From the NCBI RefSeq assembly GCF_008271655.1, contig NZ_VKKX01000051.1, positions 1 through 64,000 of the forward strand: a stretch of DNA of 64,000 bases, given 5' to 3'. The notes beneath the pieces are model-generated. The model saw only the letters and a list, made by a program, of their open reading frames with translations, was not told where the DNA came from and did not search any database. How positions within the stretch are numbered: the first letter of the stretch is position 1; each line of letters opens with the position of its first letter. The position numbers and the translations under genes are program-made. Origin of the DNA: Gemmobacter caeruleus. GTDB taxonomy: Bacteria > Pseudomonadota > Alphaproteobacteria > Rhodobacterales > Rhodobacteraceae. Positions 24,471 through 32,850 of this stretch are shown piece after piece.

Positions 24471-24797
24471 TCAGGCCGCCGGTTCCGTCTTGTTCATCAC
24501 CTGGGCGATGGTCGAGCGCGGGGTCTTCACCACCACATTCGGGGCGATCTCGACCTCCAGCACGCCATCGTCATGCACCTTGACGACCTTGCCGATGATG
24601 CCGCCCTGGGTCAGCACCTGGTCGCCACGGCGCAGCGCCTCGACCATGGCGCGATGTTCCTTCATCTTTTTCTGCTGCGGGCGGATCATCAGGAAATACA
24701 TGATCCCGAAGATCAGGATCAGCGGCACGAAGCTGGTAAAGGCAGAGGCGGCGCCGGCATTTCCGGCAGCCTGGGCGAAGGCGGGGGTGATGAACAT
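24471..24797 (-). CDS. yajC: preprotein translocase subunit YajC
   Basis: A 108-aa single-helix protein (SFVPLILIFGIMYFLMIRPQ) with the signature RPQQKKMKEHRAMVEALRRG and GDQVLTQGGIIGKVVKV. YajC associates with SecDF. The ATG (24795-24797) follows a GGAAGGAAGATCC leader. Upstream are two 11-bp direct repeats (24818-24844). It heads the yajC-secDF run. Confidence 0.96.
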   Translation of the reverse strand: MFITPAFAQAAGNAGAASAFTSFVPLILIFGIMYFLMIRPQQKKMKEHRAMVEALRRGDQVLTQGGIIGKVVKVHDDGVLEVEIAPNVVVKTPRSTIAQVMNKTEPAA

Positions 24798-24817
24798 GGA
24801 TCTTCCTTCCGGTCGTT

Positions 24818-24844
24818 GACTGCGCGACTCGTGGACTGCGCGAC
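24818..24844 (-). repeat. 11-bp direct repeat in the yajC leader
   Basis: GACTGCGCGAC occurs at 24818-24828 and 24834-24844 (plus-strand reading), period 16, 21-47 bases upstream of the yajC start. A GC-rich inverted repeat (GCCGCCCGCGGGCGG) lies just beyond. Position suggests a regulator site or leader element; no known motif fits. Confidence 0.5.
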
Positions 24845-24951
24845 AAGGCCGCCCGCGGGCGGGGTGGCCAGATTGCGGCGCACCCTATCCGCGCCCTGCC
24901 AGCTTGGCAAGGCGCGGCCCGGGTCGCCTGACCGGGATGTGAAGCGCGCGG

Positions 24952-25965
24952 TCAGAAGCCCTCGATCACGATCTTGCCCCGGGTGCGGCCGGATTCGATC
25001 CGTTCATGCGCGGCGCGCAGGGTGGCGGCGTTCAGCGGCGCCATCCGCTCCGCCAGGGTCGAGCGCAGGCGCCCGCTGTCGATCAGCCCCGCCACCTCGG
25101 CCAGCAGCCGGCCCTGTTCCCCCATGTCGGGCGTGCGGAAGGTGGAGCGCGTGAACATCGATTCCCAATGGACCGAGACGGATTTGCGCTTGAACGGCAG
25201 GATATCCAGCTGATCGGGATCGTCGATCAGGCCGAACCGGCCCTGCGGCGCGATGAACTCCACCACATCGGCCAGGTGCTGATGGGTCTGGGTGATCGAA
25301 AACACATGGCCCGGCGCGCCCAGACCAAGCGCCGCGACCTGCGGCGCAAGCGGCTGGCTGTGATCCAGCACATGATGCGCGCCCAGATCGCGCACCCAAT
25401 CCGCCGTTTCGGGGCGCGAGGCGGTGGCGATGACGGTGACGTCGCTCAGCGCGCGCGCCAGTTGCACCGCGACCGAGCCCACGCCCCCCGCCGCGCCGAT
25501 GATCACGACCGCCCGCGCCGCCCCCGGCACCGGGCGCGCGATCTCCAGCCGGTCGAACAGCATTTCCCAGGCGGTGATCGCGGTCAGCGGCAGCGCCGCC
25601 GCCTCGGCATCCGACAGGCGCTGCGGCGCGCGGGCGGCAATGCGGGCATCGACCAGATGAAATTCGCTGTTCGCGCCGGGCCGGGTGATGTCGCCCGCGT
25701 AAAACACCCGGTCCCCCGGCGCGAAGCCCTGCACCGCCGCGCCGGTCGCGGTGACGGTGCCGACCGCATCATAGCCCAGCACCTGCCACTGGCCCGGCGC
25801 AGGGGTCGCACGTTTGCGCACCTTGGTATCGACCGGATTGACCGACACCGCCGCCACCCGGACCAGCAGATCCTGCGGCCCCGGCGCGGGCATCGGCAGG
25901 TCGATGTCGATCAAGGCTTCGGGCCGGTCCAGGGCACCGGGCGTCTGATAACCGACGGCTTTCAT
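24952..25965 (-). CDS. zinc-binding-type alcohol dehydrogenase family / quinone oxidoreductase
   Basis: A 337-aa medium-chain dehydrogenase/reductase. The GroES-like N-terminal half has VNPVDTKVRKRATPAPGQWQ and the Rossmann part has VVIIGAAGGVGSVAVQLARA. The tyrosine- and zinc-site pattern is that of NADPH-dependent quinone or enone reductases lacking catalytic zinc (adh_fam_1 type), despite the family name. ATG 25963-25965 follows AAGGAGCG. It is divergent from an HxlR regulator, the arrangement seen for thiol- or quinone-sensing qor/yodB-like pairs. Confidence 0.87.
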   Translation of the reverse strand: MKAVGYQTPGALDRPEALIDIDLPMPAPGPQDLLVRVAAVSVNPVDTKVRKRATPAPGQWQVLGYDAVGTVTATGAAVQGFAPGDRVFYAGDITRPGANSEFHLVDARIAARAPQRLSDAEAAALPLTAITAWEMLFDRLEIARPVPGAARAVVIIGAAGGVGSVAVQLARALSDVTVIATASRPETADWVRDLGAHHVLDHSQPLAPQVAALGLGAPGHVFSITQTHQHLADVVEFIAPQGRFGLIDDPDQLDILPFKRKSVSVHWESMFTRSTFRTPDMGEQGRLLAEVAGLIDSGRLRSTLAERMAPLNAATLRAAHERIESGRTRGKIVIEGF

Positions 25966-26067
25966 GGCCGCGCTCCTTCTGATGTTGTCCGGCAGCGAAA
26001 CTGCGCCTAACATGCGAATTCGGCAATACGCACAAATGCAGCCCATACTATCGAAAAGGATACTGTC
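25966..26067. promoter_or_regulatory. divergent control region of the HxlR/oxidoreductase pair
   Basis: The 102-base gap is AT-richer than its surroundings. It holds the repeat ATACT at 26045-26049 and 26060-26064 within CATACTATCGAAAAGGATAC, an imperfect dyad of the kind HxlR proteins bind, just before the hxlR start. TGCG-N12-CGCA (about 26022-26041) is a second dyad. Operator assignment is inference. Confidence 0.35.
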
Positions 26068-26424
26068 ATGGCCAAGGCCCGCCATTCCCGCTTCGATTGC
26101 GCGCCGGGCTGCGCGGTCGAAGCCGCGATCGGCCTGATCGACGGCAAATGGAAGTCGATCATCCTGTATCACCTGCTGGACGGCACCCTGCGCTTTGGCG
26201 AGATCCGCCGCCTGATCCCCAATGTCACCCCGCGCATGCTGACCAACCAGTTGCGGGAACTGGAGGAAGACGGGCTGATCACCCGCACCGTCTTTGCCGT
26301 AGTGCCGCCGCGGGTGGATTACGCGCTCTCGCCGCTGGGCCGCAGCATGGAGCCGGTCTTGCAGGCGCTGAAGGTCTGGGGCGACGCGCATCTGGGGCTT
26401 TACGGCAAGCCGCACGCCGCCTGA
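26068..26424 (+). CDS. HxlR family transcriptional regulator
   Basis: A 118-aa winged-helix protein with the family core IGLIDGKWKSIILYHLLDGT, LRFGEIRRLIPNVTPRMLTN and QLRELEEDGLITRTVF. Two N-terminal cysteines, CAPGC (11 and 15), sit where redox-sensing HxlR members (YodB, QorR type) have their reactive Cys, so a quinone or electrophile signal is plausible. It is divergent from an oxidoreductase gene, its likely target. Confidence 0.9.
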   Translation: MAKARHSRFDCAPGCAVEAAIGLIDGKWKSIILYHLLDGTLRFGEIRRLIPNVTPRMLTNQLRELEEDGLITRTVFAVVPPRVDYALSPLGRSMEPVLQALKVWGDAHLGLYGKPHAA

Positions 26425-26496
26425 ACGGCCGCTTTCCGCTTCACATGGCGCGGCCGATGTTGCATGGAAGGGCACCTGCAATTCAAAGGTGACATC

Positions 26497-27786
26497 ATGC
26501 ACGACATCCGCGCGATCCGCGAAAACCCTGACCAGTTCGATGCCGCTCTGGCACGCCGGGGCCTGTCGCCGCTGTCGTCCGAGGTGCTGGCGCTGGACGA
26601 GGCGCGCCGCGCCGCGATCCTGGCCGCTGAAACCGCGCAGGCCGCGCAGAACGCCGCCTCGAAAGAGGTCGGTGCCGCCAAGGCGCGCGGCGACGATGCC
26701 GAATTCGAACGCCTCCGCGCCCTGGTGGCCGAGAAAAAGGCCGAGGTCGCCGCGATGACGGCGCGGGCGGGCGAAAAGGATGCGGAACTGCGCGACATGC
26801 TGATGCGCATTCCCAACAGCCCGCTGCCCGAAGTGCCCGAGGGTGCCGACGAGGCCGGCAATGTGGAACTGCGCCGCTGGGGCACACCTCGCACGCTCGA
26901 TTTCGCGCCCAAGGAACATTTCGACATCGCCGGGGTAAAGCCGGGGATGGATTTCGCCACCGCCGCCAAACTGTCGGGCGCGCGTTTCGTGGTGCTGCGC
27001 GGCGCGGTGATCCGCGTGCATCGCGCGCTGGCGCAATTCATGCTCGATACCCATGTGAACGAACATGGCCTGACCGAGACCTGGACCCCGGTTCTGGTCA
27101 AGGAAGAGGCGATGTATGGCACCAACCAGCTGCCGAAATTCGCCGAAGACAGCTATCAGACCACGAATGGCTGGTGGCTGGTGCCCACGTCGGAAGTGAC
27201 GCTGACCAATACCGTGGCCGGCGACATCCTGGAGGAAAGCGCGCTGCCGATCCGCATGACCGCGCATACCCAGTGCTTCCGCTCCGAGGCCGGCTCGGCC
27301 GGCAAGGACACGACCGGCATGCTGCGCCAGCACCAGTTCGAGAAGGTGGAGATGGTGTCGATCACCACCCCCGAGACCAGCCTTGCCGAACATGAACGCA
27401 TGACCCGCTGCGCCGAGGCGATTCTGGAAAAGCTGGGCCTGCCCTATCGGACCATCGTGCTGTGCACCGGCGATATGGGATTCGGCGCGACGAAAACCCA
27501 TGACCTCGAGGTCTGGCTGCCGGGCCAGAACACCTATCGCGAGATCAGCTCGGTTTCGGTCTGCGGCGATTTCCAGGCGCGGCGGATGAATGCGCGCTAT
27601 CGTGCGGCGGGCGGCAAGCCGGACTTCGTCCATACGCTGAACGGTTCGGGCCTTGCGGTCGGGCGCTGCCTGATCGCGGTGCTGGAAAACGGCCAGCAGG
27701 CCGATGGTTCTGTCGATCTGCCCGCGGTGCTGCACCCCTATCTGGGCGGCAAGACCCGCATCGGCGCCGACGGCGTTCTGGCATGA
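26497..27786 (+). CDS. serS: serine--tRNA ligase
   Basis: A class II aminoacyl-tRNA synthetase of 429 aa. The N-terminal coiled-coil arm (~1-110, rich in Ala/Glu/Lys) grips the tRNA long arm. Class II motifs follow: motif 2 as [20 protein letters not shown] with QFEKVE, and motif 3 as [20 protein letters not shown] 26497 is preceded by AAAGGTGA. It is followed by a bidirectional terminator. Confidence 0.97.
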   Translation: MHDIRAIRENPDQFDAALARRGLSPLSSEVLALDEARRAAILAAETAQAAQNAASKEVGAAKARGDDAEFERLRALVAEKKAEVAAMTARAGEKDAELRDMLMRIPNSPLPEVPEGADEAGNVELRRWGTPRTLDFAPKEHFDIAGVKPGMDFATAAKLSGARFVVLRGAVIRVHRALAQFMLDTHVNEHGLTETWTPVLVKEEAMYGTNQLPKFAEDSYQTTNGWWLVPTSEVTLTNTVAGDILEESALPIRMTAHTQCFRSEAGSAGKDTTGMLRQHQFEKVEMVSITTPETSLAEHERMTRCAEAILEKLGLPYRTIVLCTGDMGFGATKTHDLEVWLPGQNTYREISSVSVCGDFQARRMNARYRAAGGKPDFVHTLNGSGLAVGRCLIAVLENGQQADGSVDLPAVLHPYLGGKTRIGADGVLA

Positions 27787-27787
27787 C

Positions 27788-27811
27788 AAAAGGGGCCGCA
27801 AGGCCCCTTTT
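27788..27811. terminator. bidirectional terminator between serS and the lytic transglycosylase gene
   Basis: AAAAGGGGCC (27788-27797), GCAA loop, GGCCCCTTTT (27802-27811): a 10-bp stem with T runs on both strands, directly after the serS stop and 22 bases from the converging gene. Confidence 0.92.
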
Positions 27812-27832
27812 TCCCGCCTCTGCCGGCGTGGA

Positions 27833-28438
27833 TCAGCTACCGTAGATCACCTTGACGTAATTCTTGGTCTCGGCATAGGGCGGGATGCCGCCATGCTTTT
27901 CCACCGCCAGCGGCCCGGCATTATAGGCGGCCAGCGCATGCCGCCAATTGCCGAATTTCCCATACATCATGGATAGATAGCGCGCCCCGCCCTCAAGGTT
28001 CTGATTGGGGTCGTTAATATCGACCCGCAACAGGCGCGCGGTCTGCGGCATCAGTTGCGCAAGGCCCGTCGCGCCCTTGGGCGAGACCGCATTGGGGTTC
28101 CAGCCGCTTTCCTGCTGCACCAGCCGCAGGAACAGATCCTCGGGCACGCCATGCTTGCGGGCGGCGGCCTTGGCGATCTCCAGATACTGTCCCTTGTAGG
28201 CGCCGCGATAGGCCGGCGTCGCCGTGGGGGCGGCGGCCTCTTCCAGCTTGGGCGCATTGGGCTTGAGCCGGGTCGAACCGGAATACTGTTTCGCCAGCCG
28301 CCCGTCGAGCAGCGCGGTCTGCGACCGGAACAGCGTCGCGCGCGATTTGCTCGACCCCGAAAGGCGCAGCCCTTCCGCCATGGCCGGGGCCGCGATCAGC
28401 GACACAAGCAAGGCAATCGTCACAGCCGTCCGACGCAT
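27833..28438 (-). CDS. lytic transglycosylase domain protein (SLT family)
   Basis: A 201-aa periplasmic enzyme that cleaves the MurNAc-GlcNAc bond. The signal peptide [20 protein letters not shown] is followed by a variable region and the SLT domain (~85-200) with [20 protein letters not shown] (catalytic Glu in QQES), [16 protein letters not shown] and [20 protein letters not shown] 28436-28438 follows GGGGGACGG. Confidence 0.93.
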   Translation of the reverse strand: MRRTAVTIALLVSLIAAPAMAEGLRLSGSSKSRATLFRSQTALLDGRLAKQYSGSTRLKPNAPKLEEAAAPTATPAYRGAYKGQYLEIAKAAARKHGVPEDLFLRLVQQESGWNPNAVSPKGATGLAQLMPQTARLLRVDINDPNQNLEGGARYLSMMYGKFGNWRHALAAYNAGPLAVEKHGGIPPYAETKNYVKVIYGS

Positions 28439-28647
28439 CCGTCCCCCGAAAGCGGTTTCTTGCGCGCGACTATAACCGATCTGCGGGCCGCTGCCAGCGG
28501 TTTTGCCCGCTCGGCCGGCGGCGTGGCAAAGTCCCGCCATGCCCCACGCCGCGTTGTCAGCGCCGCCGACCGCTGCTAGAGGAATACACCAATGGTTAAC
28601 CGGGTCGGGCCAGACTGGCCGGACAAGAGAATCGGGGGGCGCTGCGC

Positions 28648-29205
28648 ATGGCAGGTTCGGTCAACAAGGTCATCATCGTGGGCAATCTGGGGCGCGACCC
28701 CGAGGTGCGCAGCTTCCAGAACGGCGGCAAGGTGGTGAACCTGCGCATCGCCACCAGCGAGACCTGGCGCGACCGCAACTCGGGCGAGCGCAAGGAACGC
28801 ACCGAATGGCATTCGGTGGCGATCTTTTCCGAACCGCTGGCCAATATCGCCGAGCGCTATCTGAAAAAGGGCTCCAAAGTCTATATCGAGGGCGCCTTGG
28901 AAACCCGCAAATGGCAGGATCAGTCGGGCCAGGACCGCTACACGACCGAAATCGTGCTGCGCCCCTATCGCGGGGAACTGACGCTGCTTGACGGGCGCGG
29001 CGAAGGCGGCGGTGGCAGCGTCGATTACGATCAGGGCGGCGGCGATTACGAGGGCGGCTCGGGCGGCGGCGGCCGGGGCGGCAGCTATGGCGGCGGGCGC
29101 AGCGGTGGCGGCGGCGGTTATGGCGGCGGCAATCAGGGCGGCTTCGGCGGCGGCTCGGGCGGTGGCGGCAGCCGCAACGACATGGATGACGAAATCCCGT
29201 TCTGA
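28648..29205 (+). CDS. ssb: single-stranded DNA-binding protein
   Basis: A 185-aa SSB: OB-fold (~1-112) starting [20 protein letters not shown], with [20 protein letters not shown], then a long Gly-rich linker (~118-175) and the acidic tip DMDDEIPF that recruits repair proteins. I see no GTTC-N7-GTTC SOS motif just upstream. ATG 28648 is followed by a typical start. The next gene begins 20 bases later. Confidence 0.97.
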   Translation: MAGSVNKVIIVGNLGRDPEVRSFQNGGKVVNLRIATSETWRDRNSGERKERTEWHSVAIFSEPLANIAERYLKKGSKVYIEGALETRKWQDQSGQDRYTTEIVLRPYRGELTLLDGRGEGGGGSVDYDQGGGDYEGGSGGGGRGGSYGGGRSGGGGGYGGGNQGGFGGGSGGGGSRNDMDDEIPF

Positions 29206-29225
29206 GGATCTGACCGGAGCCTGAG

Positions 29226-30191
29226 ATGACCGCGCCGGGGCGCAGCCGCGCCGTTGACCTGCTGAAGCTTGCGCTGGCATTGATGGTGGTGGGCATCCAT
29301 GCCAACCCCTTCCGCGAGCTGGGGCGCACCGCGCTCCTGCTCACCGGCGACGGCATCTATCGCCTTGGCGTGCCGGTCTTTCTGCTGTTCAACGGCTATT
29401 TCCTGCAAGCCGCGGTCGAAAAGGGCCGCGGCGGCGCCTATCTGCGGCGGGCGGTCACGCTCTATCTGATCTGGATGCTGCTGTACCTGCCGATCTACTG
29501 GTCGGCGCTGATCAACCAGAACTGGTGGCAGAACCTGCGGATGCTGGTCTTCGGTTATTGGCATCTGTGGTATCTGTCGGGCATGGCGATGGCGGCGGCG
29601 CTGATCCTGCCGATCGCGCATTGGCCGGCGCGGCGGCTGGCGGGGCTGGCCGCGCTGACGCTGGGGGCGGGGCTGGTCCTGTTCTATGGCCAGGCCTGGG
29701 ACTGGTTCCGCATCGACATCGCCTTTCTGCAAGACCCCCTGCCCGCGCATCGCAACGCGCTGGTGCTGTGCCTGCCCTATATGCTGATCGGCGCGCTGAT
29801 CTGGCGGCTGCGGCTGGCCGAGACCCTGCCCCGCGGGCCGGTTCTGATCGTGGCGCTGCTGGCCAGCCTCATGGTGCCGCTGGAATCGGTCGCCGTCGCC
29901 TATACCGCGCCGCGCGGCCTGCCGCATGACACGCTGATCGCGCTGGCCATCGCGGCGCCGGCGCTGATGATCGCGGCGCTGCAATGGCCCGGTGCGGTGG
30001 CCGATCGCCGCATCGGCGATTACGCCAGCGGCATCTATTTCGTGCATGTGGCCTTTGTCGCGCTGATGCTGCGCCACACTTTCCTCAAGGATCCCAGCTG
30101 GCGCCCGCTGGTCTGGACGCTGGCGGTGGCGGGTTCCTGCCTTGTGGTCTGGGCGCTGCGGCGGCGCGGCTGGGCGGCGAAACTGCTCTGA
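29226..30191 (+). CDS. membrane acyltransferase family 3
   Basis: A 321-aa protein with about ten membrane helices of the Acyl_transf_3 family, which O-acylates surface sugars or similar. The N-terminal RAVDLLKLALALMVVGIHAN holds the conserved His, and YLRRAVTLYLIWMLLYLPIY, FGYWHLWYLSGMAMAAALIL and IGDYASGIYFVHVAFVALML are typical. The acceptor is unknown. It is close behind ssb (20 bases) but functionally unrelated. Confidence 0.88.
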   Translation: MTAPGRSRAVDLLKLALALMVVGIHANPFRELGRTALLLTGDGIYRLGVPVFLLFNGYFLQAAVEKGRGGAYLRRAVTLYLIWMLLYLPIYWSALINQNWWQNLRMLVFGYWHLWYLSGMAMAAALILPIAHWPARRLAGLAALTLGAGLVLFYGQAWDWFRIDIAFLQDPLPAHRNALVLCLPYMLIGALIWRLRLAETLPRGPVLIVALLASLMVPLESVAVAYTAPRGLPHDTLIALAIAAPALMIAALQWPGAVADRRIGDYASGIYFVHVAFVALMLRHTFLKDPSWRPLVWTLAVAGSCLVVWALRRRGWAAKLL

Positions 30192-30228
30192 TGCCGCAGG
30201 CACTGGACCTTGGCCGCCGGATTTCCTA

Positions 30229-30234
30229 TATAAT
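30229..30234 (+). promoter_or_regulatory. -10 element upstream of the DUF59 gene
   Basis: A perfect TATAAT at 30229-30234, 25 bases before the start of the Fe-S gene. A -35 hexamer at ideal spacing is weak (TGGACC at 30204-30209, 19-base spacer), so an activator may be needed. Confidence 0.45.
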
Positions 30235-30258
30235 CGGTCAACTAAACGCGAGATCGAG

Positions 30259-30621
30259 ATGACCGAGCAAGCCCCGCCGCTGGAAGGCGCCCCGCTGATC
30301 AAGCCCTCCACCACCGATCACCCGCTCTATGAAAGCGTGGTCGAGGCCTGCCGCACCGTGTTCGACCCGGAGATTCCGGTCAACATCTTTGACCTCGGTC
30401 TGGTCTATACCGTTGAAATCGCGCCGGAAAGCGACGTGAACATCGTGATGACCCTGACCGCGCCCGGCTGCCCCGTGGCGGGCGAGATGCCCGGCTGGGT
30501 CGCCGATGCCGTGGAGGCCGTGCCGGGCGTGAAATCGGTGCAGGTGGCCATGACCTTCGACCCGCCCTGGGGGATGGAGATGATGTCCGACGAGGCGCGG
30601 CTGGAACTGGGTTTCATGTGA
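30259..30621 (+). CDS. MIP18/SufT-type Fe-S assembly factor (DUF59)
   Basis: A 120-aa protein of the DUF59/MIP18 family that helps mature Fe-S proteins. Typical stretches are TVFDPEIPVNIFDLGLVYTV and MTLTAPGCPVAGEMPGWV, with the conserved Cys in PGCP. It resembles the SufT module that ends many suf operons. ATG 30259 follows GAGATCGAG. The next gene is an A-type carrier 61 bases on. Confidence 0.9.
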   Translation: MTEQAPPLEGAPLIKPSTTDHPLYESVVEACRTVFDPEIPVNIFDLGLVYTVEIAPESDVNIVMTLTAPGCPVAGEMPGWVADAVEAVPGVKSVQVAMTFDPPWGMEMMSDEARLELGFM

Positions 30622-30682
30622 CCCCCCCTTGAGGTGGGCCGCACGAAAACCTATCTTTCTGCCATAGCATAAGGATCCCCTC

Positions 30683-31042
30683 ATGTTCGGCATTCCCGGC
30701 AAGCAGGCCGTCACCCTCACCCCCGCCGCCGCGACCCAGATCGCGCGGCTGATGGCGCGCCAGGGCTCGCAAGGGCTGCGCATCGGCGTCAAGAAGGGCG
30801 GCTGCGCCGGCATGGAATACACCATGGATTATGTGACCGAGGTGAACCCGCTGGACGAGGTCGTGGAACAGGATGGCGCGCGGGTGATGATCGCACCCAT
30901 GGCCCAGATGTTCCTGATCGGCACCGAAATCGACTATCAGGTTTCCGCGCTGGAATCGGCCTTCCGCTTCAACAATCCCAATGTGGCCGAGGCCTGCGGC
31001 TGCGGCGAATCGATCAAGTTCAAGGACGATCCCGCCGCCTGA
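30683..31042 (+). CDS. A-type Fe-S carrier (SufA/IscA/HesB family)
   Basis: A 119-aa carrier. The three cluster-binding cysteines are present: Cys41 in [10 protein letters not shown] and Cys105/107 in EACGCGES. Length fits SufA/IscA. It is paired with the DUF59 gene, which suggests a displaced tail of a suf system; sufBCDS are not in the window. SufA and ErpA/IscA cannot be told apart from sequence alone. Confidence 0.92.
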   Translation: MFGIPGKQAVTLTPAAATQIARLMARQGSQGLRIGVKKGGCAGMEYTMDYVTEVNPLDEVVEQDGARVMIAPMAQMFLIGTEIDYQVSALESAFRFNNPNVAEACGCGESIKFKDDPAA

Positions 31043-31115
31043 CCGCGGCAGCTTTCGCTTCCCTCGCGCCGCGCGCCCTGTTATAACGCGGGCACAGCAA
31101 GCGGAGGGGCGGATC

Positions 31116-31859
31116 ATGCGGAAACTGGCGGCAGGCAACTGGAAGATGAACGGCACCGGCCCCGCGCTGTCCGAGGTGACGGCGCTGCTGGCCGCCCATC
31201 CCGCGCCGGGTTGCGACATGCTGCTCTGCCCCCCCGCCACGCTGATCGCCCGCATGGCGGCCCTGGCCGAGGGCACGGCGCTGCATGTCGGCGGGCAGGA
31301 TTGCCACCCCAAGACCTCCGGCGCGCATACCGGCGACATCGCAGCCGAGATGCTGCGCGAGGCCGGCGCCGATCATGTGATCCTGGGCCATAGCGAGCGC
31401 CGCGCCGATCATGGCGAAAGCGACGAGCTGGTGCGCGCCAAGGCCGAGGCCGCCCAGGCGGCCGGTCTGGTCGCCGTGGTCTGCCTGGGCGAGACCGAGG
31501 CGCAACGCGATGCCGGGCAGACCCTCGCGGTGGTTGGCGCACAGTTGCGTGGCTCGGTCCCCAGCGGATCGACCGCCGCCAATCTGGTGCTGGCCTATGA
31601 ACCCGTCTGGGCCATCGGCACCGGCCGCACCCCGACGCTGGCCGAAATCGCCGAGGTTCATGCCGCGCTGCGCGCCGACCTGACCGCGCGGATCGGTGTC
31701 GAGGCGGCCGGCGTGCGCCTGCTGTATGGCGGATCGGTCAAGCCCTCCAACGCGGCCGAGATCTTTGCGCTGGCCAATGTGGATGGCGCGCTGGTCGGTG
31801 GCGCCAGCCTGAAAGCCGCCGATTTCGGCGAGATCGTCGCGGCACTCGCGGCGGCCTGA
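31116..31859 (+). CDS. tpiA: triose-phosphate isomerase
   Basis: Interconverts DHAP and glyceraldehyde-3-phosphate. The 247-aa TIM barrel carries Lys10 (GNWKMNG), catalytic His92 (LGHSERR) and Glu162 ([11 protein letters not shown]), plus the phosphate loop [15 protein letters not shown] 31116 follows GGAGGGG. A GC hairpin follows the stop. Confidence 0.97.
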   Translation: MRKLAAGNWKMNGTGPALSEVTALLAAHPAPGCDMLLCPPATLIARMAALAEGTALHVGGQDCHPKTSGAHTGDIAAEMLREAGADHVILGHSERRADHGESDELVRAKAEAAQAAGLVAVVCLGETEAQRDAGQTLAVVGAQLRGSVPSGSTAANLVLAYEPVWAIGTGRTPTLAEIAEVHAALRADLTARIGVEAAGVRLLYGGSVKPSNAAEIFALANVDGALVGGASLKAADFGEIVAALAAA

Positions 31860-31894
31860 GCCACGGCACGACATCGCAGGTCGCAAACAGATCA

Positions 31895-31913
31895 GCCCGC
31901 GCCCGGCGCGGGC
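31895..31913 (+). terminator. hairpin downstream of tpiA
   Basis: GCCCGCGC (31895-31902) and GCGCGGGC (31906-31913) form an 8-bp stem with a 3-base loop, without a T run; it may act with Rho or protect the 3' end. Confidence 0.5.
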
Positions 31914-31948
31914 GGCATCTTGCCGGGGTTTCCTGCCATAGGTGCCCC

Positions 31949-32848
31949 TTGCGCCCCGCCACCGCCAATCTTCTCTGCCTCTTGTCGATGCTGGTCTGGG
32001 CCATGGGCCTGCCGGCCGCCGATTTCCTGATCGGCCCACTGCCGCCGCTGGTCCTAACTGCGGCGCGCATGGGGGTGGCCGCGCTGGTCCTGCTGCCGCT
32101 CTGGCTGCTGGTGGAACGCGGTGCGGCGCGGCGCGCGCCCTGGGGGCACGGGCTGTGGATCGGCGGCGTGCTGGCGGCGGGGGCGGTGCTGCTGGTCGTG
32201 GCGCAGGCCCGGACCGACGCGGTCACCGTCGCGGTCGTCTCCGCCGCGATGCCGGTTGTCGGCCTGACGATCGAGGCCGTGACCGAGGGCCGCCGCCTGA
32301 CCGCCGCGATGCTGGCCGGGGTGGCGCTGTCGCTGGTCGGCGGGCTGGTGACCTATGGCGCCGCCATGGGTGCGCTCGATCTCGGGGCCGGGGCGCTGGC
32401 GGCACTCGGCTCGATCACGCTCTATACGCTCGGTTCACGCTGGTCGGTCACGGTGCTTCCGGGGCTGAGCCCGCTGGGCCAGACCGCGCTCACCATCGGC
32501 GGCGCGGCACTGGCCAGCGCCATCGTCGCCGCGATCAGCCTGGCCGTCGGCGGCCCCGCCCCCGACCTGGCCGCCATGGGCGCGGTGGAATGGGGCGCGC
32601 TGGCGGTCTACGGGCTTTGCGCCATGGCATTGTCGCAACTCCTGTGGATCGCCTCGATCGGATCGCTGGGCGTGGGCGTCGGCGCCTTGCACATCAATGC
32701 CGCGCCCTTTTATGTGATGGTCTTCCTGTTCCTGCTGGGCCAGCCGTGGAACTGGCTCCAGGCACTTGGCGCGCTCATCGTGGCGCTTGGCGTGCTGGTG
32801 GCCCAAAGCAGACCACCCGCCGCGCGCCGCGCCCTTTCGACGGATTGA
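31949..32848 (+). CDS. DMT-superfamily transporter (EamA family)
   Basis: A 299-aa inner-membrane protein with about ten helices in two EamA repeats (LLCLLSMLVWAMGLPAADFL and ALAALGSITLYTLGSRW at the repeat starts). The substrate is unknown. The start is TTG at 31949-31951, which places the first helix at the N-terminus as in relatives; no upstream in-frame ATG is suitable. The stop is only 2 bases before the P450 gene, so they form an operon. Confidence 0.82.
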   Translation: MRPATANLLCLLSMLVWAMGLPAADFLIGPLPPLVLTAARMGVAALVLLPLWLLVERGAARRAPWGHGLWIGGVLAAGAVLLVVAQARTDAVTVAVVSAAMPVVGLTIEAVTEGRRLTAAMLAGVALSLVGGLVTYGAAMGALDLGAGALAALGSITLYTLGSRWSVTVLPGLSPLGQTALTIGGAALASAIVAAISLAVGGPAPDLAAMGAVEWGALAVYGLCAMALSQLLWIASIGSLGVGVGALHINAAPFYVMVFLFLLGQPWNWLQALGALIVALGVLVAQSRPPAARRALSTD

Positions 32849-32850
32849 CC

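Noticed and set aside
22079-24583. 834-codon open frame antisense to secD/secF
   Set aside because: Shadow; SecD and SecF are complete on the minus strand.
28988-29190. Repetitive GGC tract in ssb considered as a repeat array
   Set aside because: It encodes the normal Gly-rich linker of SSB; no CRISPR-like spacers.
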